A stretch of DNA of 56,953 nucleotides, taken from a bacterium. GTDB taxonomy: Bacteria > Planctomycetota > Planctomycetia > Planctomycetales > Planctomycetaceae. Shown here one piece after another: positions 40,088-47,759 of this stretch. The notes below the pieces were generated by a model. It worked only from the letters and a program-made list of their open reading frames with translations, was not told the DNA's origin and made no database searches. Each line of letters opens with the position of its first letter. Within the stretch, counting starts at the first letter, position 1. The stretch is from positions 1 through 56,953 of the forward strand of contig WGME01000040.1 in the NCBI GenBank assembly GCA_016125225.1, written 5' to 3'. The position numbers and the translations under genes were made by a program.

Positions 40088-40857
40088 CCACAATGAATAG
40101 CAAAGAAGACAGGGATCAGGCATGGATGGCCAGCCTCGACCGGCAATTCACACCGGCTGAGGCGCTTGAGTTCGAATCGCGCCTAAGCCCCGCCGAACAG
40201 GAGCGGCTATCCCGCGAATACCGGCTCGAAGAGCTGATTATGGAACGGCTGCTCGATGGATCCGAATGCCCAGAGGCACTGTCTCGCCGTATTCTGCTAC
40301 AGGTTCGGAATGGTTCGAGCCGGTGGACACGCGCAAAGAAGGCGCTGCCTTGGTTCGCCGTGGCTGCCGCCGCCGTCATCGTTGTAAGTGCCCTGCCCTG
40401 GATGCCCACTGGTTTCGGGTTCCGGGAGGCCGATTCCACAGCCGCTCTGCCCCCAATGGCCGCGTCCGTCGCGGAACTTGCACGTGAATCGCAAACCCCA
40501 GCGGACCGCGCCGCCGTAGAGCGCTTCCTCCAGGATCACGGGGTTCAACTTGCCTTGGCGGACTTCAATCAGCTTCTTCCAGATTCTGGTCACGATGTCA
40601 CCCTGCTCGGCGTACGCAAAGGCGTCTCTAATGACGGCTCGCTTTTGGAAATACTCTTCAACTGCTGCGGCTTCCCGGTAAAGCTCTATGTCGCGCCAAG
40701 GGATACCGATGGCGCCCTGCGGATCGAGCAGGCGCACGCCAGTGGCGGCCTGCAGGAACGCGCCATCGTGGCAGACTATCTCGCCGCAGTGGCTGGAAGC
40801 CATCCTGCGGACAATCTGCTTCGGGTACTTCAACCGGTATCGGAGATTCTTGGGTAA
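40084..40857 (+). CDS. Membrane anti-sigma factor with periplasmic sensor domain
   Basis: The 257-residue protein has an N-terminal cytoplasmic domain (1-90) with acidic helices ('LEFESRLSPAEQERLSREYRLEELI'). A single membrane helix follows (about 97-115, 'ALPWFAVAAAAVIVVSALPW'), then a periplasmic part with 'ILFNCCGFPVKLYV', two adjacent cysteines that could sense metal or redox state. The CHCC zinc motif of many anti-sigma factors is not seen in the cytoplasmic part. GTG at 40084 overlaps the sigma gene stop. Confidence 0.82.
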   Translation: MTTMNSKEDRDQAWMASLDRQFTPAEALEFESRLSPAEQERLSREYRLEELIMERLLDGSECPEALSRRILLQVRNGSSRWTRAKKALPWFAVAAAAVIVVSALPWMPTGFGFREADSTAALPPMAASVAELARESQTPADRAAVERFLQDHGVQLALADFNQLLPDSGHDVTLLGVRKGVSNDGSLLEILFNCCGFPVKLYVAPRDTDGALRIEQAHASGGLQERAIVADYLAAVAGSHPADNLLRVLQPVSEILG

Positions 40858-41252
40858 TGCAGTCTTTCGTCGGACTGAGCACGCGGATACTCGCCATGCC
40901 GTTTCCTTGGAACGTCTGGGTGGCGCTCCTTGCCGTGGTTAATGTAATTGGCGGCTTCTATTTCATTGGGACGCTGGAAGGGCAACTTGCCCTCGCCGCC
41001 ATGGTTGGCGCTTTCATGACCATGACGGTTGTGTATTCGGCAAAGGGCTTCGTCCGCTTATTGGGTCTGGGGCATCTAATCTTCTGGCCACCGTTGCTCG
41101 GATGGTTCGGATGGAAGTTCGCCTCGGTGGAACCCGGTACGAGTTTTCAGGTCTGGCTCGGCGCGGTGATCGCTGTAAACGGCGTATCTCTCGTTATCGA
41201 CTTTGTGGACGTAATCCGTTACGCACGGGGAGAAACCGCGCCGCTGCCCTGA
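40857..41252 (+). CDS. Small polytopic membrane protein
   Basis: The 131-residue protein has four hydrophobic helices ('VWVALLAVVNVIGGFYFIG', 'LALAAMVGAFMTMTVVYS', 'LGHLIFWPPLLGWFGWKF', 'VWLGAVIAVNGVSLVIDFVDVI'). No family is recognised. Its ATG overlaps the anti-sigma stop by one base (TAATG), so it is part of the same operon and may be an extra component of the signalling or transport unit. Confidence 0.78.
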   Translation: MQSFVGLSTRILAMPFPWNVWVALLAVVNVIGGFYFIGTLEGQLALAAMVGAFMTMTVVYSAKGFVRLLGLGHLIFWPPLLGWFGWKFASVEPGTSFQVWLGAVIAVNGVSLVIDFVDVIRYARGETAPLP

Positions 41253-41293
41253 ACAGCGAGAGGCTCCTGCTGCGCGCGCCGGAAAGGGAAGAA

Positions 41294-41740
41294 ATGATGG
41301 ATATGTCGCACGATTCCACAAATCAACTTATCGACGGCGAATCTTCCAAGCAGACACCCAGGACCCGCCTGAAGCCTTTGGCTCTTCTGCTCGCCACAGC
41401 TTTGGCGCTGTTCGCCGTGAACCAGTATGACCAGCACCAACTACGCCTCCAGGCCGAAACGCTTGCACAAATGTGCGCCTCCGAAAACGTTCTGCCGGAA
41501 TCCGAAATGGCATCGCTTACCACCGTAGGGCGCGACTACATACTGTTTGGGGCTCCCTACGCGAAAATCGAGCTTTTCCAGCGCGTAAGTGGACTCGGGA
41601 GAGCACTCGATATCCAGGGCATTGAATATCACTATCGAAAAATAGATGGCGAATGGGTGCTGCAAGATAGCGGCAGATGCGCCGGAGGCGCCTGTGCCAT
41701 CCGCGGCCGTGATGCTTTCGCGAAACGGAAGGGAGAGTAA
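41294..41740 (+). CDS. Membrane-anchored periplasmic protein of unknown function
   Basis: The 148-residue protein has one membrane helix (about residues 28-43, 'LALLLATALALFAVNQ') and a small periplasmic domain with three cysteines ('AQMCASENVLPE', 'SGRCAGGACAIRGR'). The C-terminal GRCAGGAC pattern could bind a metal or form disulfides with the plasmid's thioredoxin-like proteins. GGGAAG precedes ATG 41294. It ends three bases before the DUF3179 gene. Confidence 0.7.
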   Translation: MMDMSHDSTNQLIDGESSKQTPRTRLKPLALLLATALALFAVNQYDQHQLRLQAETLAQMCASENVLPESEMASLTTVGRDYILFGAPYAKIELFQRVSGLGRALDIQGIEYHYRKIDGEWVLQDSGRCAGGACAIRGRDAFAKRKGE

Positions 41741-41743
41741 GAA

Positions 41744-42769
41744 ATGAATAGCTCACCGGAGGCGCATAAGCCGTCACGATTCAACGCGACTCGTTGGCGC
41801 CGCCTGCTATCAATAGCGCTTCTTATTCTTGGCGCCATCGCCTGGGTATCCGTCTGGAACACCTCGAAATCGCAAGCACAGCCAAACCGGTATCGCGAGT
41901 ACAACGGCTTTAACCTTAGCCAGCTTCTCATCCCAAAAGGCGAGATTCTCAGAGGCGGACCGCCCCGTGACGGAATTCCCTCCATCGACGCCCCGGACTT
42001 CGTGGAAGCCGCCCAGGCCGACTGGATGCACCCCGATGACGACGTGCTTGCCTTCGAGCTGAACGGGGCCGCCAAGGCATATCCGCTCAAGGTCCTGGTA
42101 TGGCACGAAGTAGTGAACGACGACTTCGGCGGGACACCGGTTCTGGCAACCTATTGCCCCCTCTGTGGCACCGCAATGATGTTCAAGCGAAGCTTTGACG
42201 GCCAGGCTCTCTCCTTCGGCGTGTCCGGACTGCTTTACCAGAGCGATGTGCTCATGTACGACCGTGAGTCAGAAAGTCTTTGGTCCCAACTGAAGATGCA
42301 ATCCGTGAGTGGCCCTAAGGCGGGCACTCCACTTAAGTGGATCCCGGCAGCCCAGACCAAATGGTCACACTGGCTTGCCGAGCACCCGGAGACCCTGGTC
42401 CTCGCCGGGGATATGCATAAGCCGCGCCGTACCGGCCAACCTATGCCGTATCAAGCCTACTTTGCCTCCGATGCCACGATGTTTCCCGTCGCGGAGAACC
42501 GGCTGGATCTTCCGAGAAAATCGTGGGTCATTGGCGTGATCGTGGACGGCGTGGCCATGGCGTTCCCGCTGGATCGACTCAAGCCGAACGGAGTCCACCA
42601 AGCGCAAGTTGAGACAGAAGAGATCGTACTCCGCTGGGATGCAGCCAACGACCACGCTCTGGTACGTGACTCGTCAGGAGCGGAGCTTCCCAGCGTCCGA
42701 GTCTATTGGTTTGCCTGGCAGGCGTTCTACCCCGATACCCTCGTGTACGAGGAGTCGAAAGCTCCGTAA
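41744..42769 (+). CDS. DUF3179 domain-containing exported protein
   Basis: The 341-residue protein has an N-terminal membrane or signal helix (about 21-37) and the DUF3179 core: 'DDDVLAFELNGAAKAYPLKVLVWHEVVNDDFGGTPVLATYCPLCGTAMMF', 'FGVSGLLYQSDVLMYDRESESLWSQ', 'AGTPLKWIP'. The CPLC motif suggests metal or redox chemistry. Function is unknown in the family. It is the fifth tightly packed gene after the sigma factor and is probably co-regulated with the metal genes. Confidence 0.87.
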   Translation: MNSSPEAHKPSRFNATRWRRLLSIALLILGAIAWVSVWNTSKSQAQPNRYREYNGFNLSQLLIPKGEILRGGPPRDGIPSIDAPDFVEAAQADWMHPDDDVLAFELNGAAKAYPLKVLVWHEVVNDDFGGTPVLATYCPLCGTAMMFKRSFDGQALSFGVSGLLYQSDVLMYDRESESLWSQLKMQSVSGPKAGTPLKWIPAAQTKWSHWLAEHPETLVLAGDMHKPRRTGQPMPYQAYFASDATMFPVAENRLDLPRKSWVIGVIVDGVAMAFPLDRLKPNGVHQAQVETEEIVLRWDAANDHALVRDSSGAELPSVRVYWFAWQAFYPDTLVYEESKAP

Positions 42770-42818
42770 CAACAGGTAGAAGTCCAGCCTGTCCAACAAG
42801 ACAGAAGAGGTGCCCCTC

Positions 42819-44693
42819 ATGCGTAATCGTATCTTCCCCGCGTTTCTGCTTGTGGCCGGTATAGCCACATTCTCCGTCTCCAGTGCACACGCATCCGATT
42901 GCGGCGCAACATCAACCGGGCTCGTTCCCATTAACGAATTGGTGGGGCAATCCTATCTAGATATTTTCCCGGGGGGGCTTTATCCCGATGGGAGCAATTC
43001 CGTTCCGGATTCACACGCCCAGGAGGGGATGGCAAGAGCCGGGACGGTTCAGCCCCTCGATTCAGGCGGCCATCCCGATCCCAATGGTGTGGCCGTACTC
43101 CTCTCCGTGGGACTCTCCAATACAACCTTGGAATTTTCCCGCTTCAGGACCGATGCCTTCGCACATCCCGATGTAAATACGGATTACCTTGTCCTGGCCA
43201 ACGGTGCGGCAAGCGGTCAATCGGCGTCCGCGTGGACGTCTTCATCGGCGTCCAACTACGACCGCGTGCGTGACAGTGTATTGGCCCCTTCCGGTCTGAC
43301 CGAAGCACAGGTGCAGGTAGTCTGGGTCAAGGTGGCGAATCCAGCCCCCCTGATCTCGCTGCCGGATCCACAAGCGGACGCCTTCGTGCTTACACGCCAG
43401 CTTGGAGATATCGCCCGAGCACTGGCAGTGCGCTACCCCAATCTTCAGATGGTATTCATTAGCAGCCGGACTTACGCGGGCTATGCCGACACAACGTTGA
43501 ATCCAGAACCCTTCGCATACGAATCCGGGTTCGCCGTCAAATGGGTCGTCGAGGCCCAGATCCGGCAGATGGCGGGCGAAGATATTGACCCGCGGGCGGG
43601 CGACCTGGACCTGGCGACGGGCGCCCCATGGCTTGCCTGGGGGCCCTACCTTTGGGCAGATGGATTGACACCACGGAACGACGGGCTCATATGGGAATGC
43701 ACCGACTTCGCGCAGGACGGTACCCATCCCAGCGCTAGTGGAAACAGGAAAGTCAGTGAGCTGCTCCTTGAGTTTTTTCTCCAATCCTCGTTTGCAAAAC
43801 CATGGTTTGGCAAGGCGTCCAGCGGTACACTGACACTCATTACCCCAAACGGTGGCGAGTCTTACGTACAGGGAACTATCGAGAGGATTGCCTGGGTGCC
43901 GACGGGATCGCCCGGAGAAACGGTTTGGATACGGCTTCACAAGGACAACCGCTTTCTGGATGTCACGCGCGCCACGGAGGACGATGGGGTTTATGACTGG
44001 GCCGTGCCAACTTTCCTGTCGGACGCGAACGATTACCTCATCGAGGTCGCACCGATTGCCGATACTGCTCTCGGGGACTTCAGCGATGGATTCTTCAGCA
44101 TTGGCGCCGGACAAGGCGGCCTTACCGTCCTGACGCCAAACGGCGGCGAGTCGCTCGTGAAAGGAGCCCAGGACACCATTGCCTGGTCCGGCACGACATT
44201 CAGCCAAAGCGTGCTGATACGGCTGGTATTCGGCCCCCACTCGTTGACCTTGGCAAGCAGCACGCCTGGCGACGGTGAGTTCATCTGGACCGTACCTGCC
44301 TGGATACCCGATGCCACGGGCTATCGTATCGAGGTGATGTCGCTCGCCAATCCAGCGGATACGGACTCCAGCGACGGTCCGTTCACGATCCAAACTGCGG
44401 CGGCGTCCGGCGAACTGACAGTCGTGTCGCCCAATGGCGGCGAAGTCTGGAAACGGGGCGAGCAGGTAGCCATCGCTTGGAATACGAGGCTTTCGTCCAG
44501 CGAGACCGTCAGGATACGCCTCAGAAACAGCGATAAGGCGCTAATCGTGGCAGTGGGCACCCCCAATGACGGCGCATTCCTGTGGACTGTGCCGGCCTGG
44601 TTACCAGCGTCAGAGGGTTTCTCTATTGAAGTGGCCCTGGAGCCCGATTACCAGATATCGGATTCAAGCGATTCCGGTTTCTCCATCGACTAA
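42819..44693 (+). CDS. Exported SGNH-hydrolase-like protein with three KRE9/Ser-Thr-rich surface repeats
   Basis: The 624-residue protein has a signal peptide (about 1-26, ending SSAHAS) and an N-terminal domain (27-330) resembling SGNH hydrolases: 'NGVAVLLSVGLSNTTLEF', 'VWVKVANPA', and a late 'DGTHPSASGNRKVSELLLEFF' block with the DxxH pair. Three tandem repeats of about 95 residues follow, each starting 'L T x x [ST] P N G G E' ('LTLITPNGGESY', 'LTVLTPNGGESL', 'LTVVSPNGGEVW') and ending with a 'DSSD...F.I' strand, as in the KRE9/GPI-anchored-like surface domain. The GDS motif is modified (SVGLSNT). ATG 42819 has AGAGG upstream. Confidence 0.8.
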   Translation: MRNRIFPAFLLVAGIATFSVSSAHASDCGATSTGLVPINELVGQSYLDIFPGGLYPDGSNSVPDSHAQEGMARAGTVQPLDSGGHPDPNGVAVLLSVGLSNTTLEFSRFRTDAFAHPDVNTDYLVLANGAASGQSASAWTSSSASNYDRVRDSVLAPSGLTEAQVQVVWVKVANPAPLISLPDPQADAFVLTRQLGDIARALAVRYPNLQMVFISSRTYAGYADTTLNPEPFAYESGFAVKWVVEAQIRQMAGEDIDPRAGDLDLATGAPWLAWGPYLWADGLTPRNDGLIWECTDFAQDGTHPSASGNRKVSELLLEFFLQSSFAKPWFGKASSGTLTLITPNGGESYVQGTIERIAWVPTGSPGETVWIRLHKDNRFLDVTRATEDDGVYDWAVPTFLSDANDYLIEVAPIADTALGDFSDGFFSIGAGQGGLTVLTPNGGESLVKGAQDTIAWSGTTFSQSVLIRLVFGPHSLTLASSTPGDGEFIWTVPAWIPDATGYRIEVMSLANPADTDSSDGPFTIQTAAASGELTVVSPNGGEVWKRGEQVAIAWNTRLSSSETVRIRLRNSDKALIVAVGTPNDGAFLWTVPAWLPASEGFSIEVALEPDYQISDSSDSGFSID

Positions 44694-45001
44694 ACCCGCC
44701 GTGAACACCCACTCCGCTTGAACGGATTGCCGCAAGGACCGCTCGCGTGCGGCACAAGGAAGATGAAAGACCGGCTCGCCTTTGGCGCGCAGCCAGATCA
44801 CGAGAGGCTGAAGTGAACTTTCAGATAGACCCCAGCATCGTTTCGCCGAAACAGGCTCTGAATCGCTCTCGAAGGCACCGCTACCGCTGGGCTCTCGCTT
44901 GGAAGGGGATATAGCGATTCAGCGAGTATCTTTACGGAGGAACGCTTTTTCGGATAATCAAAGCCCGATATCTTAAAGAACAATCTGGAGGTACCTTGAA
45001 C
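44694..45001. other. Intergenic region, nothing recognised
   Basis: About 300 bases between the SGNH-like and HEAT-redoxin genes. I see no terminator with a T-run, no copy of the bipartite promoter motif and no gene. GGAGG at 44987-44991 serves the next gene. Confidence 0.5.
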
Positions 45002-46168
45002 ATGCGTGCAATCGTCGTAACGGTGATCGCTGTTTTTGCGGTCACGCAGGTATGGGGCCAGGCAACAAGTAATTCCGAGGGAGGATTGACGTTGATCGAC
45101 GTGCAACAGATAATGGAGCGGATCCGGCAATTTCCATTCAGTCCCGTTTTCGACGGGCGTTCACAAGATCCCGTCTTGAAGCGCGACGGCTCAGCCGATT
45201 ATCGTGATGCGTCATGGCTGACTCGACTTATCGCCATTCGCGACTTGGCACGCGCCGGGTCGGCGGCCGTTCCAGCACTCATCAGCGCTCTTCAAGATGA
45301 AAATGAACACGTGCGCCATGTAGCCGCCTTTGCCCTCGGACTCAATCCGGCGGAAGGCGCAGAGGATGCATTGATCGACCTGCTACGCCGGGACGCCGAT
45401 CCGATCGTGCGCTCACAAGCCGTGCTTTCGCTATCCCAAATCAAAAGCCAACGTGCCCTTCCTTTTTTGGAGCAGCTTGCGAAAGACGACCCGAGCCGAG
45501 ACGTGCGCCATCAATGCGAACTGGCGGTCTACCGGATCACTAAATACTCCGTACCGGGGGCCGACCTTTCAGCCGCGTACGCAGATCTGGACGAGTCCAT
45601 GTTCGGCACGATCCGGGTCGGACAACAGGCAATTGATTTCGAGTTAACCGATACCGAGGGGGATACGTGGCGTCTTTCCGATTTTCGGGGGAAAAAGGAC
45701 GTAGTCCTCATCTGGGTATTCGCCGACTGGTGTCCGGTATGCCACAATGAATTCCACGAGCTCATTGAACTGAAAAAGTTCTTCCAAGAACAAAACGTCG
45801 AGGTTGTCACCCTTGAATGCCATGACCCGTATCGGTGCCGAGTCATGGTCGGCCGCGAATTCCAGCCAGATTACTGGTTCTCGGAAACATCCCCCCAAGA
45901 TGCCTACCAAGGCAAGATCTGGTGGCGTCATCTGATCGACCTCGCCGGGGCGGTCGGGGCCACCTATGGCGTTCAGCCATTGGCATTTGCCGTGCACGCC
46001 GAGTGGATCAACCGGCCTGCCACAGTAATTATCGACAAAGACGGTATCGTGCAATTCGCGTATTATGGAACCTTCTGGGGTGACCGGCCCAGCATCCAGC
46101 AGACCTTCGATATGATCCAGACGGGCCAATTCAATTTCGAACATCCGAAGCGACTAAAACTACCCTGA
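45002..46168 (+). CDS. Exported HEAT-repeat protein with C-terminal redoxin (AhpC/TSA-like) domain
   Basis: The 388-residue protein has a signal peptide (MRAIVVTVIAVFAVTQVWGQ). HEAT repeats follow (about 75-180: 'AVPALISALQDENEHVRHVAAFALG', 'ALIDLLRRDADPIVRSQAVLSLSQI', 'ALPFLEQLAKDDPSRDVRHQCELAVYRI'), then a thioredoxin-like domain (about 205-385) with 'FELTDTEGDTWRLSDFRGK' and active site 'FADWCPVCHNE'. It is probably a periplasmic redox partner that docks on another protein via the HEAT repeats. GGAGG fits the ATG at 45002 (10 bases) better than a TTG two codons earlier (4 bases). Confidence 0.85.
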   Translation: MRAIVVTVIAVFAVTQVWGQATSNSEGGLTLIDVQQIMERIRQFPFSPVFDGRSQDPVLKRDGSADYRDASWLTRLIAIRDLARAGSAAVPALISALQDENEHVRHVAAFALGLNPAEGAEDALIDLLRRDADPIVRSQAVLSLSQIKSQRALPFLEQLAKDDPSRDVRHQCELAVYRITKYSVPGADLSAAYADLDESMFGTIRVGQQAIDFELTDTEGDTWRLSDFRGKKDVVLIWVFADWCPVCHNEFHELIELKKFFQEQNVEVVTLECHDPYRCRVMVGREFQPDYWFSETSPQDAYQGKIWWRHLIDLAGAVGATYGVQPLAFAVHAEWINRPATVIIDKDGIVQFAYYGTFWGDRPSIQQTFDMIQTGQFNFEHPKRLKLP

Positions 46169-46239
46169 CGCACTTAGCAAGCCCCTTTGTCCAGGATGTC
46201 TGGTGATCGGAATCCGCTCGCTAGATCTCCGTCCGAATA

Positions 46240-46267
46240 GTGCATCATAAAGGACGTTATGAATCAT
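46240..46267. other. dif-like Xer recombination site
   Basis: An 11-6-11 layout: left arm GTGCATCATAA, centre AGGACG, right arm TTATGAATCAT. Inner arm bases CATAA and TTATG match those of the E. coli dif site, and the outer GTGC also agrees. The site ends 25 bases before a tyrosine recombinase gene, the expected place for a plasmid dimer-resolution or integration site. Confidence 0.65.
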
Positions 46268-46292
46268 TAAATAACCGGGAGTCGGATCGTAA

Positions 46293-47033
46293 ATGACCAC
46301 CGAATTGATGCCCCTGAATTCCCTTGTGAAGGCCGGAGAATTGGGCCTTCGCCTCCCCCCCATCGTCGCGCAGGCTGGCGAAGACGCCACACGACGATTC
46401 CTGGAATTCTTCACGGTCAACATCAGGAATCGAAACACGCGCCAGGCCTACGCTCGGGCTGTGCTTCAATTCTTTGAATGGTGTGACGAACGACAACTTC
46501 GGATGTCCGAAATTCAGCCCATGGCAGTAGCCGCCTACATCGAATCCCATCCGGGGTCCCCGCCTACGGTGAAACAGCATCTCGCCGCAGTTCGCATGCT
46601 TTTCGACTGGCTCGTCGTGGGCCAGGTCGTGCCTTTCAATCCGGCCGCCTCGGTACGCGGCTCCAGGCACGTAGTGAAACGAGGCAAGACCCCTGTGCTC
46701 TCCGCAGCCGAAGCCCGCGTGCTCTTGGACAGCATAGACCTTACCGGCGTCGTAGGGCTCCGCGATCGCGCAATGATTGGGGTTATGGTATACAGCTTCG
46801 CTCGCGTGAGCGCTGTGGTTGGAATGCAGGTCGACGACTATTACCGCAACGGAAAACGTTGGTGGCTACGCCTGCACGAAAAGGGCGGCAAGTTTCACGA
46901 GGTACCCGCACATCACAACGCAGAGGCCTATCTTGACGCGTATTTGGAGCAATCTGGCCTATTGGAACAGCCGCGAACATCCTTGTTTCGCACCGCACGT
47001 GGGCGCACGGGGCAACTAACGGACTCCCCATGA
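46293..47033 (+). pseudogene. Tyrosine recombinase (XerC/D-like integrase), N-terminal part of a split gene
   Basis: This 246-residue part carries the SAM-like DNA-binding domain ('NIRNRNTRQAYARAVLQFFEWC') and the start of the catalytic domain ('VLSAAEARVLLDSI', 'LRDRAMIGVMVYSFARVSAVVGM' with the first catalytic Arg, and 'KGGKFHEVPAHH' with the Lys). It stops at 47033, before the HxxR box. The missing part follows in another frame at 47030-47266. The change lies in a CCCC run (47026-47029). A palindrome copy at 46496 encodes 'QLRMSEIQP'. An intact enzyme would be about 320 residues and may resolve plasmid multimers at the dif-like site. Confidence 0.85.
46496..46513. repeat. Dispersed palindrome copy 6 (degenerate, inside the recombinase gene)
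   Basis: ACTTCGGATGTCCGAAAT: the shared palindrome with one central change (GACGTC to GATGTC) and a diverged edge. It reads LRMSE. Confidence 0.55.
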
Positions 47034-47266
47034 CCCGCGTTGACGCACTGCGGATGATAAAGCGGCGAGCAAAGGATGCCGAGATTTCCGACCGCATCAC
47101 GTGCCACACGTTCAGGGCCACGGGCATCACCGCCTATCTTGAAAACGGAGGCACCCTGGAGCACGCCCAAGCCATCGCGGCGCACGAGTCGGCGCGAACG
47201 ACGAAGCTCTACGACCGCACGAGCGATACGATCACACTCGACGAGATCGAACGTATCGCCATCTGA
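47030..47266 (+). pseudogene. Tyrosine recombinase, C-terminal part in another frame
   Basis: This 78-residue part contains 'ITCHTFRATGITAYLENGG' (the HxxR box), 'HAQAIAAHESARTTKLYDR' (second His and the nucleophilic Tyr) and a short tail. Its ATG overlaps the N-terminal part's stop (ATGA). Either a one-base indel in the CCCC run has broken the gene, or both halves are made by coupled translation or frameshifting and assemble. A sequencing error in the homopolymer is also possible. Confidence 0.85.
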
Positions 47267-47462
47267 AATAGCCTCAATTCCGATTATTGGGCAGATCCCA
47301 GGAAAAGAGGGCTTCAGAATCGCCCCAGAATCGACGAACGCACCCTCGTTAGATACCTATGCCCGGTGGTAATTGTGTTGAATCCTTTCCCGACGACTTG
47401 GTACAGTCGCAATATTGCGAACCGCACTTTGCTTATTTTTGACTGGTGGAGACTCCGTCCCA

Positions 47463-47684
47463 ATGGCCAAAGATGAAGGCTTGGCTGTCCAACTTCAGCT
47501 ACTTCGGCGAGAAGCGGGACTCACTCAAATAGAATTAGCCGAGCGCGTAGGTACCTCCAAGTCGGTAATCAGCCGACTGGAGAGCTCGAAGTATGAGGCG
47601 CATTCTTTGACAATGCTCAAGCGCATTGCCGAAGCGCTTGGGCAGGATGTGGAAATTCGATTTGTCGACCGCCAAAAACCTTAA
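47463..47684 (+). CDS. XRE-family helix-turn-helix regulator upstream of the defence-like operon
   Basis: The 73-residue protein is a single Cro/C1-type domain: 'LQLLRREAGLTQIELAERVGTSKSVISRLESSKYEAHSLTMLKRIAEALG' followed by 'QDVEIRFV'. This short form resembles antitoxin-like and restriction-controller regulators. It stands 75 bases upstream of the SNF2 helicase gene on the same strand, so it may control expression of the helicase-methylase-TIR-ATPase genes. ATG 47463 is chosen because the fold starts soon after it. Confidence 0.85.
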   Translation: MAKDEGLAVQLQLLRREAGLTQIELAERVGTSKSVISRLESSKYEAHSLTMLKRIAEALGQDVEIRFVDRQKP

Positions 47685-47759
47685 TAACAGGATTGAGTGC
47701 CGGAAAGCTGGTGTCTGAGCAACCATTCGCCATCGAAATGCGGAAGGGATTAACAAACT

